From an uncultured Candidatus Melainabacteria bacterium (GTDB lineage: Bacteria; Cyanobacteriota; Vampirovibrionia; Gastranaerophilales; Gastranaerophilaceae), in NCBI GenBank assembly GCA_949398305.1, contig CASLVD010000005.1, positions 1 to 50,889 of the forward strand: a stretch of DNA of 50,889 nucleotides. The letters run 5' to 3'. Shown here in pieces: positions 43,919 to 50,889 of this stretch. Positions within the stretch are counted from its first letter, which is position 1. Each line of letters opens with the position of its first letter. Below the pieces are notes generated by a model, which saw nothing but the letters and a program-made list of their open reading frames with translations, was not told where the DNA came from and made no database searches. Position numbers and translations under genes: made by a program.

Positions 43919-45982
43919 TTAAAATAAAATTGTCTGCGGATAAACTTCTTCGACATAATTTGCCCATTCTTTTACAGGGAAAAAGCCTATCGAAAACTCT
44001 GCTGTATTTTCACCAAGCTGCTGCAATCCCGGAACTTCAATCGGCGGGCCGGCAGGTGTTGTTCTTGAAGGGTTTTTAGGATTAGAAATTACTCCTGTAC
44101 TTCTTAAAAGTGTTATCATTAAAGCGTTTTTAGAAACTTCATATTCTGTTAACCCTTTTGTAATTACTCCAAATCCATTTGTCCAGACAAATCTTTGGAA
44201 AGGTGCAGTATTTGTTTTAGCTTCAAGCCCTTTTTCTGTAGGCAGATTTTGGCGGATGTCGTATTCTGGATCAAATTTTCTTGATATTAAAAGGTTCATA
44301 TCTTCGGATTGAACTTCTTTTACAGACTTATTGAGGTTAAATCTTACCTGCCAAAGTTTATTTGATGATAAATTCAGCCATTTAATTTTAAAATTTAACA
44401 ATTTTGAGCGTTTATTTAAGTAAACATCTACGTTAAAAAATGTTGTATTTATTCTAATTGCTGAACGTAAAGGCCCGTCCATTAATATTCTTGCAGATTT
44501 AATCTGTGCTATTTCATAAGCATCATTTTCTACCGGACCGCAATTATATGAATCACCGTTATCCTTACAACGAATAAATTCAATAAAATTCTCATAGCAA
44601 TCAGACTTGTTATAAATATTTAGTTTACCGTTTTCAACAGCTACTCTGATATTTGAATTAAAAAGGTTTGTATTATCTACAACAATATCAGACGGCTTGT
44701 TATCTGCATTAAATTCCTTAAGAAGTGTATAAATAGTGGTATAATCTTCTGTTACAGGAATTTTATTAGTATCGTGAAGAAGTCTTGTCGGAAATCCTCT
44801 ACGCTGTGAAATTACCTGTGAATTTTCATCAATTTCAGTTCTTTCAACTTCCAGCAGTTTATATTTATCCAGATATTTGAAGGTAATAGACATATTATCA
44901 GGCTGGGTCAGTCTGATTTCTTCAATTATAGTATCTGCAATCTGAAGAATTTTTTTATAACGGGTTATATTTTCTTCATGCACATCATCTGTAGAACAGC
45001 CGCAAATACTATCGTGTGCTTGATTTTGAAGAAGTAATTTGTATGCATATTCAATTACATTATCATAGCAGCTTCCAAAATTATATTGTAATTTATCTGC
45101 TATATCTAATTTATAAGAACATTCTGTATTAAGCTGCTTTAATTTCATTCTGGAGGAGTATGTCCCAGGCAAAATGAATGTTTTACTATTATCTCTCAAT
45201 TCATCATTATGTGCTTTTTTGAATTTTACGGAATCAAAATATTCAAACGGAGAACCAAGTCTTATTTCATAATTTTCAAGATATTGATTGACCTCTTCAA
45301 TTTGTTCTGCAATATCTTCCGGAATTCCTAAATGATCAGCTCCGATAGGTAAAAGAAGTGTTTTACCTGATTTTTCAGCAATCATATCAAGGTTTTTCTT
45401 AAGAAATTCGGCTTTATCTTCAATTGATTTATCTGATGAAAAAATATCCATAAAATAACCGCGTACAAGATTTACTGTGTTAATTCCGCAGAACTTAAAT
45501 TCTGATGGCAAATCTCCGCATCCGCGCCATACTATAGCTTTATCAATTTCAAATTCTTTTAAAATATCGGGAATATTTTTGCTGTGTCCGAATGTATCTG
45601 CTAAGTACGCTATATAATCATTACAGCCAAATTCTTTAGCAATTTTAACACCGATTTCAAGGTTTTTCCTGAAGCAAATGCCGTCTGTTAAAAACTCATC
45701 TACCAAGCAGTAAAACGGACCTATAAACAATTTTTTCTCATAAATTAGACGTCTTATTTGTTCTTCGCGCTCGGGTCTGATTTCTAAATAATCAAGAAGC
45801 GCTGAAACCTGTCCGTCAAAATAAAAAGACGGAATTCTGTTTTCTTCAAGCATATCAAGAACATTATCAAAAACCTTTAAAAGTCTTAATCTAAAGACTT
45901 CAAATTCTCTGTACCATTCTCTATCCCAATGAGTATGCAAGTAAGCAATAACTTCTTTTTTCTTTTTATTTAAATTAAACAT
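43919..45982 (-). CDS. glycoside hydrolase family 38 alpha-mannosidase-like
   Basis: A 687-aa retaining alpha-mannosidase. HTHWDREW places Zn ligands His18 and Asp20, and LADTFGHS gives the nucleophile Asp129; QNQAHDSICGCS-like motif (QAHDSICG near 325) holds the fourth Zn ligand His. The N-terminal catalytic barrel is followed by a helical bundle and beta-sandwich domains. Bacterial GH38 enzymes such as MngB are usually 800-1000 aa, so this is a short form. No signal peptide, so it should act in the cytosol on imported mannosides or mannosylglycerate-like compounds. Confidence 0.85.
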   Translation of the reverse strand: MFNLNKKKKEVIAYLHTHWDREWYREFEVFRLRLLKVFDNVLDMLEENRIPSFYFDGQVSALLDYLEIRPEREEQIRRLIYEKKLFIGPFYCLVDEFLTDGICFRKNLEIGVKIAKEFGCNDYIAYLADTFGHSKNIPDILKEFEIDKAIVWRGCGDLPSEFKFCGINTVNLVRGYFMDIFSSDKSIEDKAEFLKKNLDMIAEKSGKTLLLPIGADHLGIPEDIAEQIEEVNQYLENYEIRLGSPFEYFDSVKFKKAHNDELRDNSKTFILPGTYSSRMKLKQLNTECSYKLDIADKLQYNFGSCYDNVIEYAYKLLLQNQAHDSICGCSTDDVHEENITRYKKILQIADTIIEEIRLTQPDNMSITFKYLDKYKLLEVERTEIDENSQVISQRRGFPTRLLHDTNKIPVTEDYTTIYTLLKEFNADNKPSDIVVDNTNLFNSNIRVAVENGKLNIYNKSDCYENFIEFIRCKDNGDSYNCGPVENDAYEIAQIKSARILMDGPLRSAIRINTTFFNVDVYLNKRSKLLNFKIKWLNLSSNKLWQVRFNLNKSVKEVQSEDMNLLISRKFDPEYDIRQNLPTEKGLEAKTNTAPFQRFVWTNGFGVITKGLTEYEVSKNALMITLLRSTGVISNPKNPSRTTPAGPPIEVPGLQQLGENTAEFSIGFFPVKEWANYVEEVYPQTILF

Positions 45983-46093
45983 GGTATTATATTAGCATTT
46001 TTATTAAATAATGGCTAATTGTTAAGATTAGACATCAGTTGAATGTAAATATTCTTACACCTATTTAGAATAAATTTATCAAAAGAGGTGTTT

Positions 46094-46645
46094 ATGAAAA
46101 ATTTATTAGCAATCGGATTTACGTTATTATTATTTTCAACATTTGTTGTTACTGCAGATGCAACAACGGTAAAGAGATATAGTGTTGGAGAATCTCCGGA
46201 TTACAGCATGCTTAATCAAACTAATAACAATACAAATTCTATATATAACAATGATCTGGCAAGAGTTGAAGATTATCTGTTCGGTACAACATACAGAAAA
46301 GAATCAACTGCGTCAAGGCTTAATCGTATAGAAAGACGTTTATTTAATAGAAACTATGCAAATATGAATATTGCTCAGCGCATGAATAATATTCTGGCAA
46401 ATTACCATGGAGATGACTATTATAATAGAAATTATCTTGCAGATTACAATAGAAGGACACCTGCTCAACGTATTATGAACAGATTTATAGGACAGCCTAC
46501 TGGATTTACGCCATCAATTATTGATACACCTTTTGGCGGAAGTTTTTCACCGGCATTCAGCAGAGGATACACCTCAAACAGAGGGTACGGATATAATAAC
46601 TCCATACCGGCAATGACGCGCGCAGGTATTAGAATTTTAGACTAA
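46094..46645 (+). CDS. secreted Asn/Tyr/Arg-rich protein of unknown function
   Basis: A 183-aa protein with a clear signal peptide (MKNLLAIGFTLLLFSTFVVTADA). The mature part has repeated arginine-spaced units around VEDYLFGTTYRKE, RLNRIERRLFNRNY and RMNNILANY, then PAQRIMNRFIG, and a Gly/Ser/Tyr-rich tail. RxxRIExxLFxxxY-type units recur in secreted proteins of this lineage, but I cannot name the family. The ATG at 46094 (SD AGAGG) is preferred to the in-frame GTG at 46088. Likely periplasmic or surface. Confidence 0.7.
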   Translation: MKNLLAIGFTLLLFSTFVVTADATTVKRYSVGESPDYSMLNQTNNNTNSIYNNDLARVEDYLFGTTYRKESTASRLNRIERRLFNRNYANMNIAQRMNNILANYHGDDYYNRNYLADYNRRTPAQRIMNRFIGQPTGFTPSIIDTPFGGSFSPAFSRGYTSNRGYGYNNSIPAMTRAGIRILD

Positions 46646-46674
46646 TGTAAAAAATTTATTAAGGTATAAAAAAC

Positions 46675-46702
46675 TTGTTATTTTAATGATACTATATATA
46701 TT
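46675..46702 (+). promoter_or_regulatory. candidate promoter of glmS
   Basis: TTGTTA (46675-46680), 16-bp spacer, TATATT (46697-46702), leaving a leader of about 20 nt. No glmS self-cleaving ribozyme fits in the 85-bp gap. Confidence 0.5.
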
Positions 46703-46730
46703 GTAAATATTAAAAGGGAGATAATACAAT

Positions 46731-48575
46731 ATGTGCGGTATTGTTGGATATATAGGTAAAAAGCCGGTTGTTGATATATTATTAGACGGGCTTGAACAGT
46801 TGGAATACAGGGGATATGATTCTTCAGGTATTGCAGTAAAATGTTCTGATAAAATAAATGTATACAAGGCTGAAGGCAAGTTAAAAAATCTAAGAGAAGA
46901 ACTTGTTCCGCATGCTTATGATATTTCAAAAGCAACAAGCGGTATCGGACATATCAGATGGGCTACCCATGGCGCTCCAACTGTTGTTAATGCTCACCCG
47001 CATACTTGTACTTGCGGAAATCTTGTACTTGTTCATAACGGTATTATCGAAAATTACAAAGAATTAAAAGAAGAATTAGAAGCAAAGGGCTGTAAATTCA
47101 AATCACAAACAGATACAGAAACTGTAGCTCACCTTGTGGCTTCAATTTACGGTGAAGTAAAAGATTTAACCAAGGCTGTTGCACTTGCCGTAAAGAAAAT
47201 AGAAGGTGCTTATGCTCTTTGTATTATGCATAATAATGAACCGGAAAAACTAGTTGTAACTAAAAGAAATGCTCCGTTAATTGTTGGTATCGGTGAAAAT
47301 GAATTTTATGTGGCATCTGATGTTCCGGCATTTATCAAACATACAAAACAAGCTGTATATCTTTCTGATAACCAAATTGCTGTATTAACATCAGATTCAA
47401 TGAAATTGTTAAACGACCACGGTGAAGAAATTACACCAAAAGTTGAGCTTTTGCCTTGGGAACCAATTGCGCTTAGCAAAATGGGCTACAAACACTTTAT
47501 GCTGAAAGAAATTCACGAACAGCCTGATGTTATTAGAAATATTTTAGTCGGAAAACTTCATACATCTGATTCTCCGATTGTGTTAGATGAAGTTAAGCTT
47601 AACCGTGAAACACTGAAAAATCTTAACAGAATTCAGATTATTGCCTGCGGAACATCTCTTCATGCTGCAATGATTGGTAAATATATTATCGAAAATTTCT
47701 GTGAAATACCTGTTGATGTTGAGGCTTCAAGTGAATATATTTACAGAAAAACAGTAACAGATGAACATACTCTTGTTATCGGGGTTTCTCAATCTGGTGA
47801 AACCGCTGACACTCTTACTGCAATTAAGCAATCAAAAGCTCGCGGCTCACATATTTTAATTATTACAAACCGACCTGATAGTGCTATGGCACGTGAAGCT
47901 GATAGTTTAATTCCTGTAAGTGCGGGTATTGAAGTTTCAGTTGCTGCTACTAAGTCATATATTGCACAGTTAACTTCATTCTATCTTTTAGCACTTTATA
48001 TGGCTGAAATTAAAGGTACAATGGCTGAATCTGATTTGACAAATCTAAAAGCCGAAATGCTTCTTTTACCGCAAAAAATTGAACAAATTTTAGCACATAA
48101 AGAAGAAATTCAAGCTTGTGCAAGAAAGTATTCAAATACCCGTGATTTTATCTATATTGCCCGCGGTATCAATTATCCGACAGCTTTAGAAGGTGCATTA
48201 AAACTAAAAGAAATCAGTTATATTAATGCAACAGGTTATCCTGCAGGAGAATTAAAACACGGTCCGATTGCAATGCTTGACGAAACAATGCCTGTTTTAT
48301 CAATACTTATGAAGGGTTCTGTTTACGAAAAACTTCTTTCTAACAGCGAAGAAGCAAAAGCTCGTAATGCGCGAATGATAGTATTAACAAACTCTACAGA
48401 TAAAAAACTTGATGATTTATTTGATTTTATAATAAGAGTTCCGGATGTTATTGAACTTTTATCTCCGATAATTGCAATGATTCCGCTTCAGTTAATTGCG
48501 TACTATATTGCAGAATTCTTAGGAAAAGATGTTGACCAGCCAAGAAATCTTGCAAAGTCTGTTACCGTTGAGTAA
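46731..48575 (+). CDS. glmS: glutamine-fructose-6-phosphate aminotransferase (isomerizing)
   Basis: A 614-aa enzyme that makes glucosamine-6-phosphate for peptidoglycan and other envelope glycans. Mature Cys2 in MCGIVGYIG is the glutaminase nucleophile; LEYRGYDSSG, SHTDTE-like SQTDTETVAHL and HNGIIENY line that domain. Two SIS domains (GTSLHAA, SQSGETADT, KSYIAQLTSFY) follow, ending in the canonical DQPRNLAKSVTVE. Confidence 0.97.
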   Translation: MCGIVGYIGKKPVVDILLDGLEQLEYRGYDSSGIAVKCSDKINVYKAEGKLKNLREELVPHAYDISKATSGIGHIRWATHGAPTVVNAHPHTCTCGNLVLVHNGIIENYKELKEELEAKGCKFKSQTDTETVAHLVASIYGEVKDLTKAVALAVKKIEGAYALCIMHNNEPEKLVVTKRNAPLIVGIGENEFYVASDVPAFIKHTKQAVYLSDNQIAVLTSDSMKLLNDHGEEITPKVELLPWEPIALSKMGYKHFMLKEIHEQPDVIRNILVGKLHTSDSPIVLDEVKLNRETLKNLNRIQIIACGTSLHAAMIGKYIIENFCEIPVDVEASSEYIYRKTVTDEHTLVIGVSQSGETADTLTAIKQSKARGSHILIITNRPDSAMAREADSLIPVSAGIEVSVAATKSYIAQLTSFYLLALYMAEIKGTMAESDLTNLKAEMLLLPQKIEQILAHKEEIQACARKYSNTRDFIYIARGINYPTALEGALKLKEISYINATGYPAGELKHGPIAMLDETMPVLSILMKGSVYEKLLSNSEEAKARNARMIVLTNSTDKKLDDLFDFIIRVPDVIELLSPIIAMIPLQLIAYYIAEFLGKDVDQPRNLAKSVTVE

Positions 48576-48585
48576 TTTGAAAGGG

Positions 48586-48756
48586 ATGAAATTGATTTTA
48601 TCTGAAATTATATGGATAACTCCCGAAAATATTTCAAACAGGGAAGAAATAGAAAAAATTCTTACTCAACAGTACGGAAGTCTGATAAGATGGGCGATTG
48701 TTGATCTTAGTGGTAATAAGCTAAAAATAAGTGTTACATATGAAAAAGGGGTATAA
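48586..48756 (+). CDS. small protein downstream of glmS
   Basis: A protein of up to 57 aa, with EIIWITPENISNREEIEKILTQQYG and RWAIVDLSGNKLKISVTYEK; no family recognised. ATG 48586 has AAAGGG directly against it, too close for a ribosome site; an in-frame TTG at 48592 would sit 6 bases after that AAAGGG and fits better, giving 55 aa. It lies 10 bp after glmS and ends in a terminator stem, so it is probably in the glmS transcript. Confidence 0.55.
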   Translation: MKLILSEIIWITPENISNREEIEKILTQQYGSLIRWAIVDLSGNKLKISVTYEKGV

Positions 48757-48774
48757 TTAAATACCCCTTTTTAT
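48743..48774 (+). terminator. terminator of the glmS transcript
   Basis: AAAAAGGGGTAT, loop AATTAA, ATACCCCTTTTT: a 12-bp perfect stem; it overlaps the stop codon of the small gene and could also end the convergent gene. Confidence 0.9.
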
Positions 48775-48778
48775 TATA

Positions 48779-49225
48779 TTAATCTAAAATTACGTTTTTA
48801 GTACCTTCTAGTTTTGCGGCATCAGCATATTTTTGATCAATTTGACCGGCGTTGTAGCTTCCTTTGCATAATCTATTGATAACCCATAAACCGCCTGCTG
48901 CTATCAAACCTACAGCACCGGCTTTTGTAGGATTATTAAGAATTTTATTCAATAGACCGGTACCAAAACCTTTTTTAAATACTTTTTCTGCCAGGAATTT
49001 ACCGACTTTGCCAATAGCATTACCTGTTGCTTTTGCTAATTTTGTAATATAATCAGGCTTTTTATATGCTACAATACCGGCAGCACCACCTGCTAATAAC
49101 AACGGTACAGCGGTTTTTACATCATTTTTAAGATGTTCTGCAGCACAGTTTACTCTATTATTTACACTGCCTTTAGTTGTCACTAATTTTTGCGCTACAT
49201 GAGCTGTTCCAACACCTGTTACCAT
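48779..49225 (-). CDS. orphan protein with two membrane-prone segments
   Basis: An unrecognised 148-aa protein. Two hydrophobic Gly/Ala-rich segments (VPLLLAGGAAGIVAY and AGAVGLIAAGGLWVI) flank a basic amphipathic middle (KLAKATGNAIGKVGKFLAEKVFKKG). The general build, a glycine-rich helix with a basic cytoplasmic part, resembles the product at 16910-17272, but no clear homology is seen. AAAGG precedes the ATG. It carries a weaker version of the promoter block found before two other orphans. Confidence 0.65.
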   Translation of the reverse strand: MVTGVGTAHVAQKLVTTKGSVNNRVNCAAEHLKNDVKTAVPLLLAGGAAGIVAYKKPDYITKLAKATGNAIGKVGKFLAEKVFKKGFGTGLLNKILNNPTKAGAVGLIAAGGLWVINRLCKGSYNAGQIDQKYADAAKLEGTKNVILD

Positions 49226-49259
49226 AATTTACCTACCTTTCAAAACACAATAAATTTAA

Positions 49260-49277
49260 CCTACTCTTTTATAAAGT
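49260..49277 (-). promoter_or_regulatory. promoter-like block, copy B (orphan gene 48779-49225)
   Basis: Minus strand ACTTTATAAAAGAGTAGG agrees with copy A at 14 of 18 positions and, like A, is preceded by ACAAAAAAA. It lies 34 nt before the start codon. Confidence 0.35.
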
Positions 49278-49327
49278 TTTTTTGTCGGTTAAAATTGCTT
49301 CGCAAATAAATTAAGGCTTAATGAATC

Positions 49328-49513
49328 TTAACAATCTTCGATTTCAATGGCATTTACTGGGCATGTAATAGCCGCATCAATACATAAATCTTCGGTATCA
49401 TCTACTCTTTCAGAATTTACATTTGCTTTATTCCCATTCATCTCAAAAACTTCAGGATTAATAATTGCACATGCTCCGCAACCAACACAAGAATCTAAAA
49501 CTGTAACGTACAT
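49328..49513 (-). CDS. small [4Fe-4S] ferredoxin
   Basis: A 61-aa electron carrier. CVGCGAC provides three ligands and CPVNAI near the C-terminus the fourth; the remaining Cys near CIDAA could form a disulfide, and the second cluster motif of 2[4Fe-4S] ferredoxins is absent. This is the single-cluster layout of Thermotoga/Desulfovibrio-type ferredoxins. It lies alone, with AAGGAGG-like GGAGG upstream of the ATG. Confidence 0.9.
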   Translation of the reverse strand: MYVTVLDSCVGCGACAIINPEVFEMNGNKANVNSERVDDTEDLCIDAAITCPVNAIEIEDC

Positions 49514-49602
49514 AAAATTTCCTCCATTTAACCAAGATAAGCCATTATGGAGGAATTATATAAAATTTTAATCAGCATAATTTCTAATAAAATATGGTAA
49601 TA

Positions 49603-50553
49603 TTAAACATCATCGTTTGAAATAATCTGTGCACCGTTATTTTCAACAGATAAAGTTTTAATATCACATTTAATATTTTGATCAGTCCACGTATCTTTTA
49701 CTACAGTACGAATTCTGTCAATATCATTCTTTTCTGAAATAATAAGAATTGATGAACCGGCACCGCTCAAAACGCATCCAAGAACGTTATCAAAGTGTTT
49801 TAGATTATCAATAATCTTATCTAATCCGGGTACAAGCTTCATTCTGTATGGCTGATGAAGTCTGTCACGAAGTGCAAGTTTCATTAATGCTGAATCTTTA
49901 GTATGAACAGCTTGTACAAACATTGCAAGTCTTTGAGCGTTAAATATAGCATCTTTCATTGGGACTTCTTTAGGAAGAACTGAACGTGCAATATCTGTTG
50001 AAAGCTCAAAATCAGGCACACACACTGTTATAGCCCATTCATCAGGCCAATCTAATTTTCTATATACAACACTTCCATCATCTTCCTGAGATGAAATTAC
50101 AAGCCCGCCGACAATTGCAGGTGTAATATTATCCGGATGTCCTTCAATTTCACACGCAATTGATAACAAAGCAACTTCATCTGCCGGACGTCCTAAAAGC
50201 TCATTTGCAGCTATTAAAGCACCGACAATAACAGAAGAACTGCTTCCTAAACCTCTTGCAACCGGAATATTAGAATGAACATTTATTCTTAATTCACTGG
50301 GTGTTTGACCGATTAAATTATATAAAAGCTCAACAGCCTTATAAATTATACTGTTTTCATCCATTGGTATATGTTCAAGTGACATCTGATCAACTGCATC
50401 ACTTTCTGCTATAACATTTATTTCAACACCTGTTCCCGGTAATACGGTTTCTTCAATAGTAATTGTATTATATATTGGTAAAGCCATACCCAGACAATCA
50501 AAACCCGGACCGATATTTGCCGTTGTTGCCGGTACTTTTACGCTAACTTTCAT
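49603..50553 (-). CDS. thrB: homoserine kinase
   Basis: A 316-aa GHMP-family kinase that phosphorylates homoserine on the route to threonine. VKVPATTANIGPGFDCLGMAL is the family's N-terminal block, ARGLGSSSSVIVG the ATP phosphate loop, and VLSGAGSSILI the C-terminal GHMP motif. AAAGGTAG lies upstream of the ATG. thrA and thrC are not in the window. Confidence 0.95.
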   Translation of the reverse strand: MKVSVKVPATTANIGPGFDCLGMALPIYNTITIEETVLPGTGVEINVIAESDAVDQMSLEHIPMDENSIIYKAVELLYNLIGQTPSELRINVHSNIPVARGLGSSSSVIVGALIAANELLGRPADEVALLSIACEIEGHPDNITPAIVGGLVISSQEDDGSVVYRKLDWPDEWAITVCVPDFELSTDIARSVLPKEVPMKDAIFNAQRLAMFVQAVHTKDSALMKLALRDRLHQPYRMKLVPGLDKIIDNLKHFDNVLGCVLSGAGSSILIISEKNDIDRIRTVVKDTWTDQNIKCDIKTLSVENNGAQIISNDDV

Positions 50554-50674
50554 AATCTTAATCTACCTTTCAATATAATTATACCAAAAACAGGGGTAAA
50601 TTGAGCAGGAGTAAATAAATTTTGCAAGATATTAAGAAATTGCATGTGTATAAAATCAGGTGTAAAATAAGACT

Positions 50675-50889
50675 ATGTATGAATTTCACCCGTATTTTAC
50701 TAATGATGGTTCTGTAGGACTGTACAGTCCGGAATTTAATGATATATACCATAGCGCTACAGGTGCTCTGACAGAAGCATATGAAAAGTTTATATTGCCT
50801 GTAGATATGAAAAATTTATTAAAAAAAGATTCAATAAAAGTTTTGGATATTTGTTACGGAATCGGATACAACTCAAAAAGTTTTTTAAA
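50675..50889 (+). CDS. MnmC-like methyltransferase, 5' part (runs off the window)
   Basis: The first 71 codons of a gene cut by the window end. YSPEFNDIYHSATGALTEA is the recognition region of PF05430 (MnmC2-type) methyltransferases, and VLDICYGIGYNSKSFL is the SAM-binding glycine loop. In these proteins the domain methylates 5-aminomethyl-2-thiouridine in tRNA anticodons. ATG at 50675 is the first suitable start; no strong ribosome site is seen. Confidence 0.75.
   Translation, partial: MYEFHPYFTNDGSVGLYSPEFNDIYHSATGALTEAYEKFILPVDMKNLLKKDSIKVLDICYGIGYNSKSFL

Noticed and set aside
46646-46730. glmS ribozyme/riboswitch upstream of glmS
   Set aside because: The gap is 85 bp of AT-rich sequence with a promoter and no double-pseudoknot core; the ribozyme needs more room.

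Overview
The window is about one-third G+C, uses the standard code with TAA/TAG/TGA stops, and encodes a diderm bacterium: RND efflux pump with a TolC-like outer-membrane channel, MurE with the meso-diaminopimelate DNPR motif, and AMIN-domain amidase. Prepilin genes with FTLAEVLITLG-type starts, a csaB-like pyruvyl transferase, a probable DUF3326 protein, a cyanobacterial-type CHASE2 adenylate cyclase and several small orphan genes together suggest a non-photosynthetic relative of Cyanobacteria (Vampirovibrionia/Melainabacteria, probably Gastranaerophilales). This placement is inferred from gene content only.

Layout. 1-2.4 kb: thioredoxin reductase, a prepilin gene divergent from a small XRE regulator, a small HEAT-like protein. 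2.5-4.0 kb: patatin phospholipase, then tRNA-Leu(TAA) with an odd duplicated 3' end. 4.0-14.2 kb, minus strand: a ten-gene, tightly coupled glycan operon (KDPG aldolase, KDG-type kinase, pyruvyl transferase, MsbA-like ABC exporter, two glycosyltransferase-like proteins, a fused nucleotidyltransferase/kinase, HAD phosphatase, mannose-6-phosphate isomerase and pentulose-phosphate epimerase relatives). 14.3-18.1 kb: adenylate cyclase, YajQ and three small orphans. 18.1-24.6 kb: TIGR03960-type radical SAM protein, RNase E/G, two small membrane/pilin-like proteins, and two-subunit serine dehydratase. 24.6-25.2 kb: a largely non-coding stretch with tRNA-Arg(ACG) and another tRNA-3'-end duplication. 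25.2-30.5 kb: LuxR-type HTH, two amidases around glutamate racemase and DUF3326. 30.6-37.7 kb: FtsI-MurE, a short NagA-like deacetylase, IlvD, UppS, RdgB. 37.7-43.5 kb: tripartite RND pump. 43.5-50.9 kb: orphan genes, GH38 mannosidase, a secreted protein, GlmS, ferredoxin, homoserine kinase and the start of an MnmC-like methyltransferase.

Themes. Much of the window serves the envelope: amino-sugar supply (GlmS, NagA-like), D-glutamate (MurI), precursor synthesis (MurE), lipid carrier (UppS), cross-linking (FtsI), cleavage (two amidases) and surface glycan synthesis and export.

The most unusual non-coding signal is that both tRNA genes are followed by the same arrangement: tRNA, terminator, a G+C-richer spacer of 90-145 bp, then a second partial copy of that tRNA's own 3' end with its trailer and a second terminator. 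Both spacers carry AAGGCTCAT 22-24 nt before the duplicated tRNA end. This looks like the footprint of a small element family that inserts at tRNA 3' ends. Second are a promoter-like block shared by three scattered small orphan genes, and a palindrome between the XRE gene and the prepilin gene placed like a repressor operator.
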